64,000 nt of DNA from Akkermansiaceae bacterium (lineage in GTDB: Bacteria; Verrucomicrobiota; Verrucomicrobiia; Verrucomicrobiales; DEV007). Position numbers and translations under genes: made by a program. Shown here in pieces: positions 1 to 8,558 of the stretch. The notes under the pieces are model-generated. The model did not search any database. It was given only the letters and a program-made list of their open reading frames with translations, and was not told the DNA's origin. Positions within the stretch are counted from its first letter, which is position 1, and each line of letters starts with the position of its first letter. The stretch spans positions 50,134-114,133 of the forward strand of contig JACKQE010000015.1 in the NCBI GenBank assembly GCA_024233005.1. Reading direction: 5' to 3'.

Positions 1-485
1 GGACTGTCGATAAAATACAAAATCGTGCCATCTGCCGACCACGCCAACCCATTGGAAATGGAGACCTGGTCGAGCATTTCTGCGCGCTCGGAAGGTCGTC
101 TCCACCGGTATAGCGTTCCCGCCCCGGTTTTGCCGCCACGATCCATGGTGCCTACCCACAAGGAGCCGTCCGGAGCGACTTTGCCATCGTTGAAGCGAAG
201 ATCCGAGCCGTCGGGAAAGCCGGCCAATGGTCTCAGATTGCCGGTCTCGGTGTGGTAGGAGACCACTCCGGAGTCCAGGGCCAAGACCACTGTCCCGGGA
301 GCAGGACCAAGAACGGCGGTTCCCGGCATTCCGGGGAGCTCTTTGCGATGCCCGACGCCATCCTCATCCATCCAATTCAGGACTTGGCCGACAATGTCGA
401 TCCAATACAACCTTCGCGTGCGAGGATCCCACAGGGGACCTTCGCCCAGTTTGGAGGAGAGACTGGAAACAGGGGCTGGTTTCAC
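1..485 (-). CDS. SMP-30/gluconolactonase/LRE family protein, C-terminus cut by window edge
   Basis: The first 161 codons of a beta-propeller hydrolase of the SMP-30/regucalcin/gluconolactonase family are visible; the rest lies left of the window. Family landmarks are a start-proximal LGEGPLWDPRTRRLYWIDI block (metal-ligand Glu in GEGP), then FNDGKVAPDGSLWVGTMD and SNGLAWSADG. Family members hydrolyse sugar lactones such as gluconolactone with a divalent metal. There is no signal peptide, unlike the second family member at 34420, so it is probably cytoplasmic. The start is GTG at 485, the first possible start after the secA stop: only one sense codon separates the two, and both genes are in the same frame. 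It is probably cotranscribed with secA. The family is clear; the substrate cannot be told. Confidence 0.82.
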   Translation of the reverse strand, partial: MKPAPVSSLSSKLGEGPLWDPRTRRLYWIDIVGQVLNWMDEDGVGHRKELPGMPGTAVLGPAPGTVVLALDSGVVSYHTETGNLRPLAGFPDGSDLRFNDGKVAPDGSLWVGTMDRGGKTGAGTLYRWRRPSERAEMLDQVSISNGLAWSADGTILYFIDS

Positions 486-488
486 GAC

Positions 489-3400
489 TCAAACGAGCCC
501 TTTGCCATGGCAGGACTTGTATTTTTTGCCGCTTCCGCATGGGCACGGGTCGTTTCTGCCCACTTTGGGCATTTCCCTGCGGATCGGGAGATTCAGCTGC
601 GGGCCTTCGGGGCTGGACGACACGGCCATTCCGGCAGGCACCGCCCGACGTTGAGCCGCCGCTTCATCGTCAAACCCGTCATCATTCAAATCCGGCCGGG
701 ACAACCGTTGGGGAAGGTTTTTGAGGAAACTGGCGTACTGGTCGGGGCGAGTAGTGGTGCGGAACAATGAGGACAAAACGGAAGCTTTGATGCTGTCCAT
801 CAGTCCAATGAAAATTTGGTAGGCTTCCGTTTTGTATTCCACGAGGGGATCTTTTTGGGCGTAGGCACGCATTCCAATGGCCTCGCGGAGGCCGTCCATT
901 TCGTAGAGATGTTCCTGCCAAAGGCGGTCGACGGCACTCAGGATGATGAATCTCTCCAAGCTGTCGAGGACATCCGGATCCTCGTGGGAGGCTTTCATTT
1001 CGTAGGCCTGTTTGATCCGTTCGAGCAGGAATTCCGTGTTCCCGGGGATATCCCTGGTCTCAAACTGCGCCATGGATGGGGTCAATCCGATCGGGAAGGT
1101 GGTGTTGACCCAAATCAGCAATCCTTCGTAGTCGGGCTCTCCTTCCTCCGGATCGAGGAAGGTGGCGATTTTTGGAGGCACCGTTTCATGGATGATCTCC
1201 TTGATCAGGGCATGAGGATCTTCGGTGTCCAGAACTTCGTTGCGGTATCCATACACCACCCCGCGCTGCTGGTTCATCACATCATCATATTCCAAAACCC
1301 GTTTCCGGGAGAGGTAGTTGCGCTGTTCGACCCGCTTCTGGGCATTCTCAACACTTTTGTTGAGCCAGGGATGTTCGAGTTCCTGACCTTCCTCGATGCC
1401 AAATCGATCCATCATTTTGGTCATCCGTTCGGATGCCCCGAACTTGACCATCAATTCGTCTTCGAAGCTGACGTAGAAAACGGATTCACCGGGATCGCCT
1501 TGTCGGGCGCAACGACCGCGCAGCTGACGGTCGATGCGCCGGGAGGAGTGACGCTCCGTGCCCATGACCATGAGGCCGCCGAGTTCGGAAACCCCTTCCC
1601 CCAGTTTGATGTCGGTACCACGACCCGCCATGTTGGTGGCTACGGTCACGGCTCCCCGATGACCGGCGCGGGCCACAATGTCGGCTTCGAGGGAGTGGAA
1701 TTTGGCGTTCAGAACGCTGTGGGGGATCTTCTCCCTTTTTAACATTCGGGAGATGGTCTCGGAACTTTCGACACTGGCCGTGCCCAGAAGGATGGGCTGG
1801 CCGGTGGCATGCACTTCCTGGATCCGATCGATCACCGCCTTGAGTTTCTCACGGCGGGTTTTGTAAATTTTGTCGTTGTGATCCTTTCTCGCCACCACCC
1901 GGTTGGTCGGGATCGTGAGCACATCCAGCTTGTAAATGTCATGGAATTCGGCCGCCTCGGTTTCGGCCGTTCCGGTCATGCCTCCCAGTTTTTCATAAAG
2001 GCGGAAGTAGTTCTGAATGGTGATGGTGGCATACGTCTGGGTTTCCCCTTCAATGGTGACGCCTTCCTTGGCTTCCACGGCCTGGTGGAGGCCGTCGCTC
2101 CATCGGCGCCCGGGCATTTTTCGGCCCGTGTTTTCGTCCACGATCATGACTCGGTTGTCTTCAACCACATAGTGGACATCCTTTTCGTAGAGACAATAGG
2201 CGCGGAGCAATTGCGAGATATTGTGGATCCGCTCGGCCTGGTGATCCATTTTTTCACGGATCTGTCCCTTGAGGGTGACTTTATCCAGTTCCGGCATGTC
2301 AGGGTTGCCGTCGATTTCCGAGAAAGCAGAAGCAATATCAGGCAGGACGAAGGAGTCCGGATCATCCGGGCTCAAGTAGTGACGTCCCTGCTCGGTGAGG
2401 TCCGCTTCATGTTGTCGCTCATCCAAGGTGAAGAAGAGTTCCTCCTTCAGGGCGAAAAGGGCGGTTTTTTGGGGATCCTTGTAGTATTCCAATTCCGTCT
2501 GATCGACGAGTCGCCGCAGATCGGGTTCTTCCATGGCCCGCATCAAAGCACGGTTGCGCGGTTGTCCAAGACGCACTTTGAGCAGATTGATGCCAGCTTC
2601 GCTGCGCTTGTCTTCTTCGAGAAGTTTCCGTGCATCGGATACCAATTGGTTGCAGAGCGCGGTCTGCTTCCTGACCAGCTGTTCAATTCCACCTTTGTAT
2701 TTGTCATACTGGTGGGTATCCCGCGCCGCCACCGGCCCACTGATGATCAGGGGAGTTCTGGCTTCATCGATCAGAATGGAGTCGACTTCATCAATCAGGG
2801 CAAAATAATGCCCCCGCTGCACCTGTTCAGTCTTGTTCTGCGCGAGGCCATTGTCCCGGAGGTAGTCAAAACCGAACTCACTCGAAGTCCCGTAAGTGAT
2901 GTCGCGCAAATACTGCTCGCGTCTTTCCGGCCCCCGCAGGTCGTTTTGAATACAGCCGACGGTCAGACCGAGATAGCCGAAGAGGTGTCCCATCCATTCG
3001 GCATCACGCTTGGCCAGGTAATCGTTGACCGTGACGACATGGACTCCCAAGCCGGTCAACGCATTCAGAAAAACAGGCAGGGTGGCCACGAGGGTTTTGC
3101 CTTCTCCGGTCGCCATTTCAGCGATTTTGCCCTGATGGAGGGCGATGCCACCGATCAACTGGACATCGAAATGCACCATTTGCCAGGTCATTTCATGGTC
3201 GTTGACGATCCATTTGGTACCTTCCAGCCTCCGGGCGGCATTTTTCACCACGGCGTAGGCCTCCGGCAGAATGTCGAGCAGATACTTTTTTCGGATCGCG
3301 GGAAAGGCATCGCGGATTTCGTTGAAAAGTCTCTGGCCCTGGAGAACACCGGAAACAGAAGCTGCGCGATCCCCTTGGGCTGCCTGGGATGGTGATGGAA

Positions 3401-3701
3401 ACCCTGTCAATTCGGAGAACTCGCTCTTCAAAGAATCGAAGCGTTGCGCCCATGCCAGAAATATTCCCCTGACAGTTTCCTCAGGGAGACTTTCCAATTT
3501 CCTTTCATTGAAAAACTCCACATGGTCGGGATACCGAGCCAGATGGGCCTGCCAGGCGGCCGTTTTCTCCCTTAATACGGATGCATCCTGCTGCTGCAGT
3601 TTCTCCTCGAACGAGACGATCCCCTCAACGAGGGGTTGGATTTTTTTCAGCTCGCGCTGATTTTTGGAGCCGACAATAAGCTTGAGGAGCCACTGGATCA
3701 T
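489..3701 (-). CDS. secA: Protein translocase ATPase SecA
   Basis: SecA is the ATPase that pushes unfolded preproteins through SecYEG. The 1070-residue product carries Walker A ATGEGKT at about 197-203, the DEVDS Walker B box at 304-308 followed by ILIDEARTPLIISGP, the second-motor signature TNMAGRGTDIKLG, and a C-terminal SEC-C zinc motif with C1053, C1055, C1064 and H1065 for SecB or ribosome contact. It is longer than E. coli SecA (901 residues); the extra length lies mostly in the first 150 residues and around 335-480, as is common in PVC and Bacteroidetes SecA. The ATG at 3701 gives a normal amphipathic N-terminus (MIQWLLKLIVGSKNQRELKK). Identification is secure. Confidence 0.97.
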   Translation of the reverse strand: MIQWLLKLIVGSKNQRELKKIQPLVEGIVSFEEKLQQQDASVLREKTAAWQAHLARYPDHVEFFNERKLESLPEETVRGIFLAWAQRFDSLKSEFSELTGFPSPSQAAQGDRAASVSGVLQGQRLFNEIRDAFPAIRKKYLLDILPEAYAVVKNAARRLEGTKWIVNDHEMTWQMVHFDVQLIGGIALHQGKIAEMATGEGKTLVATLPVFLNALTGLGVHVVTVNDYLAKRDAEWMGHLFGYLGLTVGCIQNDLRGPERREQYLRDITYGTSSEFGFDYLRDNGLAQNKTEQVQRGHYFALIDEVDSILIDEARTPLIISGPVAARDTHQYDKYKGGIEQLVRKQTALCNQLVSDARKLLEEDKRSEAGINLLKVRLGQPRNRALMRAMEEPDLRRLVDQTELEYYKDPQKTALFALKEELFFTLDERQHEADLTEQGRHYLSPDDPDSFVLPDIASAFSEIDGNPDMPELDKVTLKGQIREKMDHQAERIHNISQLLRAYCLYEKDVHYVVEDNRVMIVDENTGRKMPGRRWSDGLHQAVEAKEGVTIEGETQTYATITIQNYFRLYEKLGGMTGTAETEAAEFHDIYKLDVLTIPTNRVVARKDHNDKIYKTRREKLKAVIDRIQEVHATGQPILLGTASVESSETISRMLKREKIPHSVLNAKFHSLEADIVARAGHRGAVTVATNMAGRGTDIKLGEGVSELGGLMVMGTERHSSRRIDRQLRGRCARQGDPGESVFYVSFEDELMVKFGASERMTKMMDRFGIEEGQELEHPWLNKSVENAQKRVEQRNYLSRKRVLEYDDVMNQQRGVVYGYRNEVLDTEDPHALIKEIIHETVPPKIATFLDPEEGEPDYEGLLIWVNTTFPIGLTPSMAQFETRDIPGNTEFLLERIKQAYEMKASHEDPDVLDSLERFIILSAVDRLWQEHLYEMDGLREAIGMRAYAQKDPLVEYKTEAYQIFIGLMDSIKASVLSSLFRTTTRPDQYASFLKNLPQRLSRPDLNDDGFDDEAAAQRRAVPAGMAVSSSPEGPQLNLPIRREMPKVGRNDPCPCGSGKKYKSCHGKGLV

Positions 3702-3776
3702 GATGCGCGAAGATATTTCGGACTGCCTAAAGAATCAAGGTGTAGCTTGTCGTCTTTGGGAGGAAGGCCAGGCAAC

Positions 3777-3796
3777 AAAAAAGGCGCCGAAGCGCC
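3777..3796 (-). terminator. Rho-independent terminator of tRNA-Lys
   Basis: Read on the minus strand, a perfect GGCGC/GCGCC stem closed by a TTCG tetraloop is followed at once by six T residues. It begins 10 nt past the encoded CCA end of the tRNA, so it ends the tRNA transcript before secA and makes the tRNA a single-gene unit. Confidence 0.85.
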
Positions 3797-3806
3797 GAGG
3801 CGAAAG

Positions 3807-3882
3807 TGGTAGGTGGACTGGGACTCGAACCCAGGACCAACGGCTTAAAAGGCCGCTGCTCTACCAACTGAGCTATCCACCC
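3807..3882 (-). tRNA. tRNA-Lys (anticodon TTT)
   Basis: A 76-nt cloverleaf can be folded by hand. The acceptor arm is GGGTGGA paired with TCCACCT (G-T wobble at the first pair), followed by discriminator A and an encoded CCA. The D arm is GCTC-AGTTGGTA-GAGC. The anticodon stem GCGGC/GCCGT encloses loop CTTTTAA, giving TTT, which decodes AAA/AAG lysine. The T arm contains the invariant GTTCGAGTC. It has its own candidate promoter upstream and a strong terminator downstream. Confidence 0.96.
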
Positions 3883-3916
3883 TTGAGTATTGGCATTCTG
3901 GATGCCAAACGGAGCG

Positions 3917-3946
3917 CTAATAGAGCAGCGCATCCGGAAAGTGCAA
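3917..3946 (-). promoter_or_regulatory. Candidate sigma-70 promoter for tRNA-Lys
   Basis: On the minus strand, TTGCAC (3946-3941) and TATTAG (3922-3917) are 18 nt apart and about 35 nt before the tRNA 5' end. Between the -10 box and the tRNA lies a perfect inverted repeat, TTGGCAT-5 nt-ATGCCAA (3890-3908). The match to consensus is partial, so this is inference from position and spacing. Confidence 0.4.
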
Positions 3947-4059
3947 GCATTTTGGCACAATTCCGCCGATGGAATTTTTTTCACCCCTGTCAGGTCAGAT
4001 TCTTGCAAGCACGGCAGGGGTGGTGCATATAGGGGACGGAGCAATAACCGTAAATCACC

Positions 4060-4221
4060 ATGCAGAGGAAAAAAGGAACCAAAGACGAAGTGCTGCGCAT
4101 TCGTCTCGACAAGGAATTGAAGAAGTCCCTGTTCGACTACGCAGATGCCAAAAACGTTAAAGTATCCGCCGTGGTACGTGAATCGATATTGCAGATGGTT
4201 GGGCAAAGCAGGCCCTCTTGA
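4060..4221 (+). CDS. Small ribbon-helix-helix (CopG/Arc-type) DNA-binding protein
   Basis: A 53-codon gene that is easily missed because of its size. The product starts MQRKKGTKDEVLRIRLDKEL and continues with a helix, an N-V-K-V-S turn and a second helix (SAVVRESILQMV). This is the beta strand (LRIRLD)-helix-helix pattern of the RHH fold, which dimerises and reads DNA with the paired strands. The very basic N-terminus fits DNA binding. No toxin gene is adjacent: the next gene is folD, converging on it 10 nt away. A weak promoter-like TTGCAA-17 nt-CATATA lies at 4003-4031, and no clear Shine-Dalgarno is seen. The fold assignment is good; the target is unknown, with the inverted repeat at 3890-3908 one untested possibility. 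Confidence 0.72.
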   Translation: MQRKKGTKDEVLRIRLDKELKKSLFDYADAKNVKVSAVVRESILQMVGQSRPS

Positions 4222-4231
4222 TAGCTCAGGT

Positions 4232-5110
4232 TCACTGCCGGGACAGGTGACAGGCCCGGATCGTGTTGGCCATCAGCATCGCGATGGTCATCACACCGAC
4301 ACCCCCGGGGACAGGGGTGATGGCGCGGCACTTCGGGGCCACCGTTTCAAAATCCACGTCCCCCACCAGACGGTAGCCTTTCTTGGTCGAAGCATCCTCG
4401 ATCCGGTTGATGCCCACATCCAGGACCACGGCTCCATCTTTGACATGTTCTGCCCCCACCAATCCGGGGCGCCCGATCGCTGCGACCAGAATGTCTGCCT
4501 GGCGGGTCAACGCGGGGAGGTTTTCTGATTTCGAATGGGCCACGGTCACCGTGGCGTCTGCTCCCGGACCCCGTCGCATCAAAAGGAGAGCCAGTGTTTT
4601 GCCTACCAGAAGGCTCCGCCCCACGATGACCACATGTTTGCCGGCGACGTCGATGCCGCTTTCCTGCAGCATTCTCTGACACCCCAAGGGAGTGCAGGGA
4701 GCAAAGCCTGATGGATCGTCCATGGCCAATTTGGCGACATTGATCGGATGGAGGCCGTCCACATCTTTACCGGGAGAAATCGCCCGGATCACCGTTGGCT
4801 CGCATAGGCCCTTGGGGAGCGGCATTTGCACCAGAATGCCATGAATGGCAGGATCGGCATTCAATCGCTGAATGTGGTCGATCAATTCCGTTTGAGAGAC
4901 GGTGGAGGGAAGTTCGATTTTCTCCGAATGGAGTCCCAGTTCCTGGCATTTCCGCTCCTTGGCTCCGACATAGGCCCGGGAAGCCGGATCATCCCCTACC
5001 AGAATGACGGCCAATCCTGGCACCAGTCCCAGCGATTTGAGAGCCGTCAGTTCGGCGTGGCAATCCGCGTAAACAGCGGCGGCGACAGTGTTTCCTTCAA
5101 TCAATTTCAT
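4232..5110 (-). CDS. folD: Bifunctional methylenetetrahydrofolate dehydrogenase/cyclohydrolase
   Basis: FolD oxidises 5,10-methylene-THF to methenyl-THF with NADP+ and hydrolyses it to 10-formyl-THF, supplying one-carbon units for purines and formyl-Met. The 292-residue protein has the catalytic YVGAKERKCQELG stretch (Tyr and Lys near residue 50), the VDGLHPINVAKLAM box, APCTPLGCQRML, the Rossmann segment HVVIVGRSLLVGKTLALLL and the C-terminal PVPGGVGVMTIAMLMANT signature. It is typical FolD length. The ATG at 5110 overlaps the 3' end of the upstream acyltransferase gene by 14 nt, so the pair is translationally linked. Confidence 0.96.
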   Translation of the reverse strand: MKLIEGNTVAAAVYADCHAELTALKSLGLVPGLAVILVGDDPASRAYVGAKERKCQELGLHSEKIELPSTVSQTELIDHIQRLNADPAIHGILVQMPLPKGLCEPTVIRAISPGKDVDGLHPINVAKLAMDDPSGFAPCTPLGCQRMLQESGIDVAGKHVVIVGRSLLVGKTLALLLMRRGPGADATVTVAHSKSENLPALTRQADILVAAIGRPGLVGAEHVKDGAVVLDVGINRIEDASTKKGYRLVGDVDFETVAPKCRAITPVPGGVGVMTIAMLMANTIRACHLSRQ

Positions 5111-5798
5111 GGTCAGGGTTCAGGGTATGTTCCAAACGGGAGAGGGCTTCGGCAAATTCCGTTTCATTGAGTCCGGCCGGGATGGTCGCCAGAGGTTCCA
5201 GAATCATGGTGACTGTGGAGAACGGCTTGGGGATGCGGAAACGATCCCAACTTTTCAAACTCCAGAAGGAAGAAAGCAGGAATCGGACGGGCAGGATCGG
5301 ACTTCCCGTAATCTGCGCCAGTTTCAGCAATCCCGGTTGGATCCGGTAGCGGGGTCCGCGTGGACCGTCGGGGGTGATGACAACGTCATGCCCACTGTTT
5401 AGCCAGCTTGTCAGTTCCCGCAATGCCGGTCCGCCCCGTCGGGAGGAGGATCCCCGCACCGAGTCGACGCCAAAACATTTCATGGTGGCGGCGATGATGG
5501 CTCCATCCCGGCTGGGACTGGTCAGGACTGCCCCTTGTCGAGACGGCAGAAACCGCCGGCTGGGAACGGGCGCCGCCAGGATCCGGTTGTGCCAAAATGC
5601 CCAGATCATGGAGGTTGGCAGATTTGCCAGGACTCCGGCAGTGTCCTCGATTCGGAACCTCACAGTCAGGGAGAGGAGCCGAATGATGGACGCGACCAAC
5701 CGTCCGAGGAACCTGGCTTTCAAGGGCAGGTCGCCTTGTGTCGCGGCATTGGAGGGAGCATCGATCGAAGCCATGGGCAGGTCCGCAAGATGGGGCAT
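5097..5798 (-). CDS. Lysophospholipid acyltransferase-like protein (DUF374 type)
   Basis: A 233-residue protein of the LPLAT superfamily, DUF374 branch. Visible landmarks are FWHNRILAAP (the W-H-N motif replacing the HX4D box of other LPLATs), TSPSRDGAIIAATMKCFG, GSSSRRGGPALREL and ITPDGPRGPRY. Relatives transfer acyl chains to lipid acceptors, and some act in lipid A or lipoprotein maturation. A hydrophobic stretch near residues 30-45 suggests membrane association. The ATG at 5798 was chosen; a GTG three codons upstream and an ATG at 5774 are alternatives. It overlaps folD by 14 nt. Substrate unknown. Confidence 0.8.
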   Translation of the reverse strand: MPHLADLPMASIDAPSNAATQGDLPLKARFLGRLVASIIRLLSLTVRFRIEDTAGVLANLPTSMIWAFWHNRILAAPVPSRRFLPSRQGAVLTSPSRDGAIIAATMKCFGVDSVRGSSSRRGGPALRELTSWLNSGHDVVITPDGPRGPRYRIQPGLLKLAQITGSPILPVRFLLSSFWSLKSWDRFRIPKPFSTVTMILEPLATIPAGLNETEFAEALSRLEHTLNPDHEID

Positions 5799-5898
5799 CC
5801 CGGCCACAGGTCAAAAGGGAATGTGGATTCCGCGTGGGCCTTCGTGGTCGGAATGATCCTTTGCCAAATTGCCCGGAACGGGCTTGATTCGGGGTATC

Positions 5899-7023
5899 AT
5901 GCTCCGTCTGTTGATTCTCGGGATCATCTTTGGCGCGGGGGCCCCCACTTTGTGGTCCAGCCCTTTGCCCGAGTTAGTGCCGGGCGGAGAGGTTCAGATT
6001 CAACTGGAGCACTACCCGGAATCCGCCGTCGTCTTTGTCCCGGACGATTTTCAGCCAAAAGCCGCCGCCGGGATCACTTGGCCAGTCCTTTTTTACTATC
6101 CAGGAACGGGTGGTCATCCGGACGTGAAGTTTCTCCGGCACCTCGTTGAGGACAAAGGCTGGCTTTTGGTCGGTCTGCCCCACCAGGATCCGGGGCGCTT
6201 CGCCGTCAGCGAAACCTCCATGGATCTGGAACGGTCGGCGTTGCGCTCAGCGCTGCATTTTCTCCGGAAAGTCTTCCCCATCAATCCGGCAAAAGTCATT
6301 GTGGGAGGCTTCAGCAAAGGAGGTTGGCTGAGCGGATTGTTGGTCGACTCGATGCCGGAATTGACCGGCGCACTGATCTTGGGGGCAGGATTCTATCAAA
6401 ACCAGGAGGCACGTTCCCTCCGGTCGGATTTGCACGCGGCTTCGATCTTCATCGGGGTGGGGGAGACCGACGGGAATTTCGCGATGAGTCACGGTGCCGC
6501 CAAGAAACTGGAACGCAGGGGGGCGGCAGTGACGTTGGAAGTCTGGCCAGGAATCGGACATCAACTGCCAACCGAAGGAGAGGCGGAGGGACTGAGGCAA
6601 TGGCTAAAACTCCGGGCCCCTGATTCGGGATCCTTGGCCATGAGGAGCGAGGCTTTGGATTGGTTGGATTCGGAAGCTGTCCGGATCCGTCAACTGTCGG
6701 ATCCCGTGGAGCAGTGGGCCAGTCTGGACCGACTGGGTTCTCTCCCTTTTTTGACCCTCGCAGACCAAGAATTTCTGCAAGAGGCTCGCGATCTCCGGCA
6801 GAAAATTTTCCAGTGGCCCGGCATCCGCGAGGAGGAAGCCGCGACCGGGGAATTCAAGGCCATTGTCGCCCGTGAAGGCAATGACCGGCTCGTGGAAACG
6901 CTCCAATCCTGCCATCAGGCTTACCTCTCACTTGCGAAAAACCGGGCCGGAACCATGGCTTCCAAACTGGCTGCCACCCAGGCAAAACGCACGGAAGCGA
7001 TGTTGCGGGCGGCGGGTCATTGA
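5899..7023 (+). CDS. Secreted alpha/beta hydrolase (dienelactone hydrolase/PHB-depolymerase-like)
   Basis: The 374-residue product starts with a signal peptide (MLRLLILGIIFGAGAPTLWSS). The esterase fold follows: PVLFYYPGTGG near the oxyanion site, nucleophile elbow GGFSKGGW with Ser at about residue 144, GVGETDGNF as acid region and WPGIGHQLP carrying the catalytic His. The last 120 residues are helical and unassigned. The ATG at 5899 is preferred over an in-frame TTG at 5869 because it begins the signal peptide and follows GGGG. It lies 6 nt upstream of the acetyltransferase gene, probably in one operon. The fold is sure; the ester or peptide substrate is not. Confidence 0.78.
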   Translation: MLRLLILGIIFGAGAPTLWSSPLPELVPGGEVQIQLEHYPESAVVFVPDDFQPKAAAGITWPVLFYYPGTGGHPDVKFLRHLVEDKGWLLVGLPHQDPGRFAVSETSMDLERSALRSALHFLRKVFPINPAKVIVGGFSKGGWLSGLLVDSMPELTGALILGAGFYQNQEARSLRSDLHAASIFIGVGETDGNFAMSHGAAKKLERRGAAVTLEVWPGIGHQLPTEGEAEGLRQWLKLRAPDSGSLAMRSEALDWLDSEAVRIRQLSDPVEQWASLDRLGSLPFLTLADQEFLQEARDLRQKIFQWPGIREEEAATGEFKAIVAREGNDRLVETLQSCHQAYLSLAKNRAGTMASKLAATQAKRTEAMLRAAGH

Positions 7024-7029
7024 AATTCT

Positions 7030-7566
7030 ATGCCTCCCCCAGACCTGCCATCCGGGCTCACGATCGAAGTCGCCACCCCATCGGACATCCCGGGGGTGAA
7101 GGCACTGGCCGGGCAAATTTGGAGGACCAGTTATCCCGGCATCATCTCATCCGCCCAGATCGAATACATGTTGGAGTTGATGTATTCGACCTCTCGCCTG
7201 CAACGGGATATCCAAGAGGGGACAGTTTACCTCAAAGCGCTGTGGCAGGGTGAGTGGATTGGGTTCGCGGCCTTCTCAATGGGCGCCAACCATGAATCTC
7301 CAGCCTGGCTTCACAAATTGTATCTCCAACCACAGTTTCAAGGACTTGGAATCGGACAGCTATTGATTCAGGAAGTAATCACCTTGGTGTCGGGAGCTGG
7401 AGGGAAATCTCTCCGGTTACGGGTCAACCGGCACAATGAACGCGCTGTCCGCGCCTATCGTAAAGCGGGATTCGAGATCCTGGAAGACATCTGCAGCGAT
7501 ATTGGAGGAGGTTTTTTCATGGATGACCACCTGATGGAAGTGAGGCTGCTGGTCGGATCCGTCTAA
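7030..7566 (+). CDS. GNAT-family N-acetyltransferase
   Basis: 178 residues with the GNAT acetyl-CoA fold: N-terminal IEVATPSDIPGVKALAGQIW, strand WIGFAAFSMG, then motif A LHKLYLQPQFQGLGIGQLL, whose Q-x-x-G-x-G loop (QGLGIG) binds the CoA pyrophosphate, and motif B-like RLRVNRHNERAVRAYRKAGF. The pattern resembles RimI and other single-domain acetyltransferases; the acceptor could be a protein N-terminus, an amine or a small molecule. It starts 6 nt after the secreted hydrolase. A T-run at 7610-7615 behind a poor hairpin may end this unit. Confidence 0.88.
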   Translation: MPPPDLPSGLTIEVATPSDIPGVKALAGQIWRTSYPGIISSAQIEYMLELMYSTSRLQRDIQEGTVYLKALWQGEWIGFAAFSMGANHESPAWLHKLYLQPQFQGLGIGQLLIQEVITLVSGAGGKSLRLRVNRHNERAVRAYRKAGFEILEDICSDIGGGFFMDDHLMEVRLLVGSV

Positions 7567-7649
7567 TTCGATCCCAATGGAATAGTGAGGGGTCTCATGG
7601 GAATTGGATTTTTTTGAATCCCAAACCGAGCCGGGTTCGGAAGACTGGC

Positions 7650-8558
7650 GTGCCCAAAGAACCTTGTGAACTGCCTACTTTCCCTGTCGAATCCGAATCA
7701 GCCCAGTCCCGGAAATCCCGGGCCCTGCTGATGGCGCCCTATGTTTTTCTGCACGTGGGCTGTCTGGGACTGCTCTGGGTTGGCTGGAGCTGGTTTTCCA
7801 TAGGCCTGGCGGCTGCTTTCTATGGGTTGCGAATGTTCGCCATCACCGCTTTTTACCACCGGTATTTTTCCCACCGGGCCTTTCGGACCTCCCGGTTCAT
7901 GCAGTTCGTCTTTGCGCTGCTGGGGAACACTTCGATGCAACGGGGCGCGCTCTGGTGGGCAGCCACCCACCGCCACCACCATCTTCATGCCGACGAAGCC
8001 ACGGACAAACATTCTCCGGCAAGACATGGGCTGTATTGGTCCCATCTTGGTTGGCTGACGGATCCGGACAATGTTCCCACGGATTTTTCCCGCATTCCTG
8101 ATCTGGCGAAATATCCGGAACTTCGATTCCTCGACAAATATGATTACGTGGGGCCTGTTTTATATGGGGCAATCCTGCTCCTGATCGGCGCGTTGGTCGC
8201 ACATTTGGCCCCGGAATGGGGCGCTTCGGTAGGCCAGGTTTTTATCTGGGGATTTTTTGTCAGCACCGTGGTGTTGTTGCACGCTACCCTCTGCATCAAC
8301 TCCCTGGCGCACAAAATGGGCTCCCGGAGATTTGAAACCTCAGACGACAGCCGCAATAGCCTGTTTTTGGCGCTCCTGACGCTTGGTGAAGGTTGGCACA
8401 ACAATCATCACCGCTATGCCCATTCCGCCCGCCAGGGGTTTTATTGGTGGGAAATCGACCTGTCCTATTATGGCCTGAAGTTGCTTTCCTGGCTGGGACT
8501 GGTGTGGGATCTCCGTCCCGTTCCGACATCCATCTACAAGGAGGCGCATCATGATTGA
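7650..8558 (+). CDS. Membrane acyl-CoA/acyl-lipid desaturase (delta-9 type)
   Basis: A di-iron membrane desaturase that puts a cis double bond into a fatty acyl chain. With the GTG at 7650 the product has 302 residues. The three histidine boxes are present: HRYFSH (about 70-75), HRHHHLHAD (about 107-115) and GEGWHNNHH near the C-terminus. Long hydrophobic segments flank them (APYVFLHVGCLGLLWVGW, AILLLIGALVAHL, VFIWGFFVSTVVLLHATL). GTG 7650 has GGAAG about 7 nt upstream; an in-frame TTG at 7614 sits on a T-run and is less likely. It is the first gene of the lipid operon and overlaps the next gene by 8 nt. Its product double bond would be the natural substrate for the Cfa-type enzymes downstream. 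Confidence 0.88.
   Translation: MPKEPCELPTFPVESESAQSRKSRALLMAPYVFLHVGCLGLLWVGWSWFSIGLAAAFYGLRMFAITAFYHRYFSHRAFRTSRFMQFVFALLGNTSMQRGALWWAATHRHHHLHADEATDKHSPARHGLYWSHLGWLTDPDNVPTDFSRIPDLAKYPELRFLDKYDYVGPVLYGAILLLIGALVAHLAPEWGASVGQVFIWGFFVSTVVLLHATLCINSLAHKMGSRRFETSDDSRNSLFLALLTLGEGWHNNHHRYAHSARQGFYWWEIDLSYYGLKLLSWLGLVWDLRPVPTSIYKEAHHD

Noticed and set aside
1809..3395. 528-codon plus-strand open frame opposite secA
   Set aside because: It lies wholly within the well-conserved secA coding sequence on the other strand, has no recognisable family and is expected from GC-rich codon bias.
7568..7616. Terminator between the acetyltransferase and the desaturase
   Set aside because: There is a run of five to seven T residues, but the arms before it pair poorly, so only a weak signal is noted in the acetyltransferase entry.
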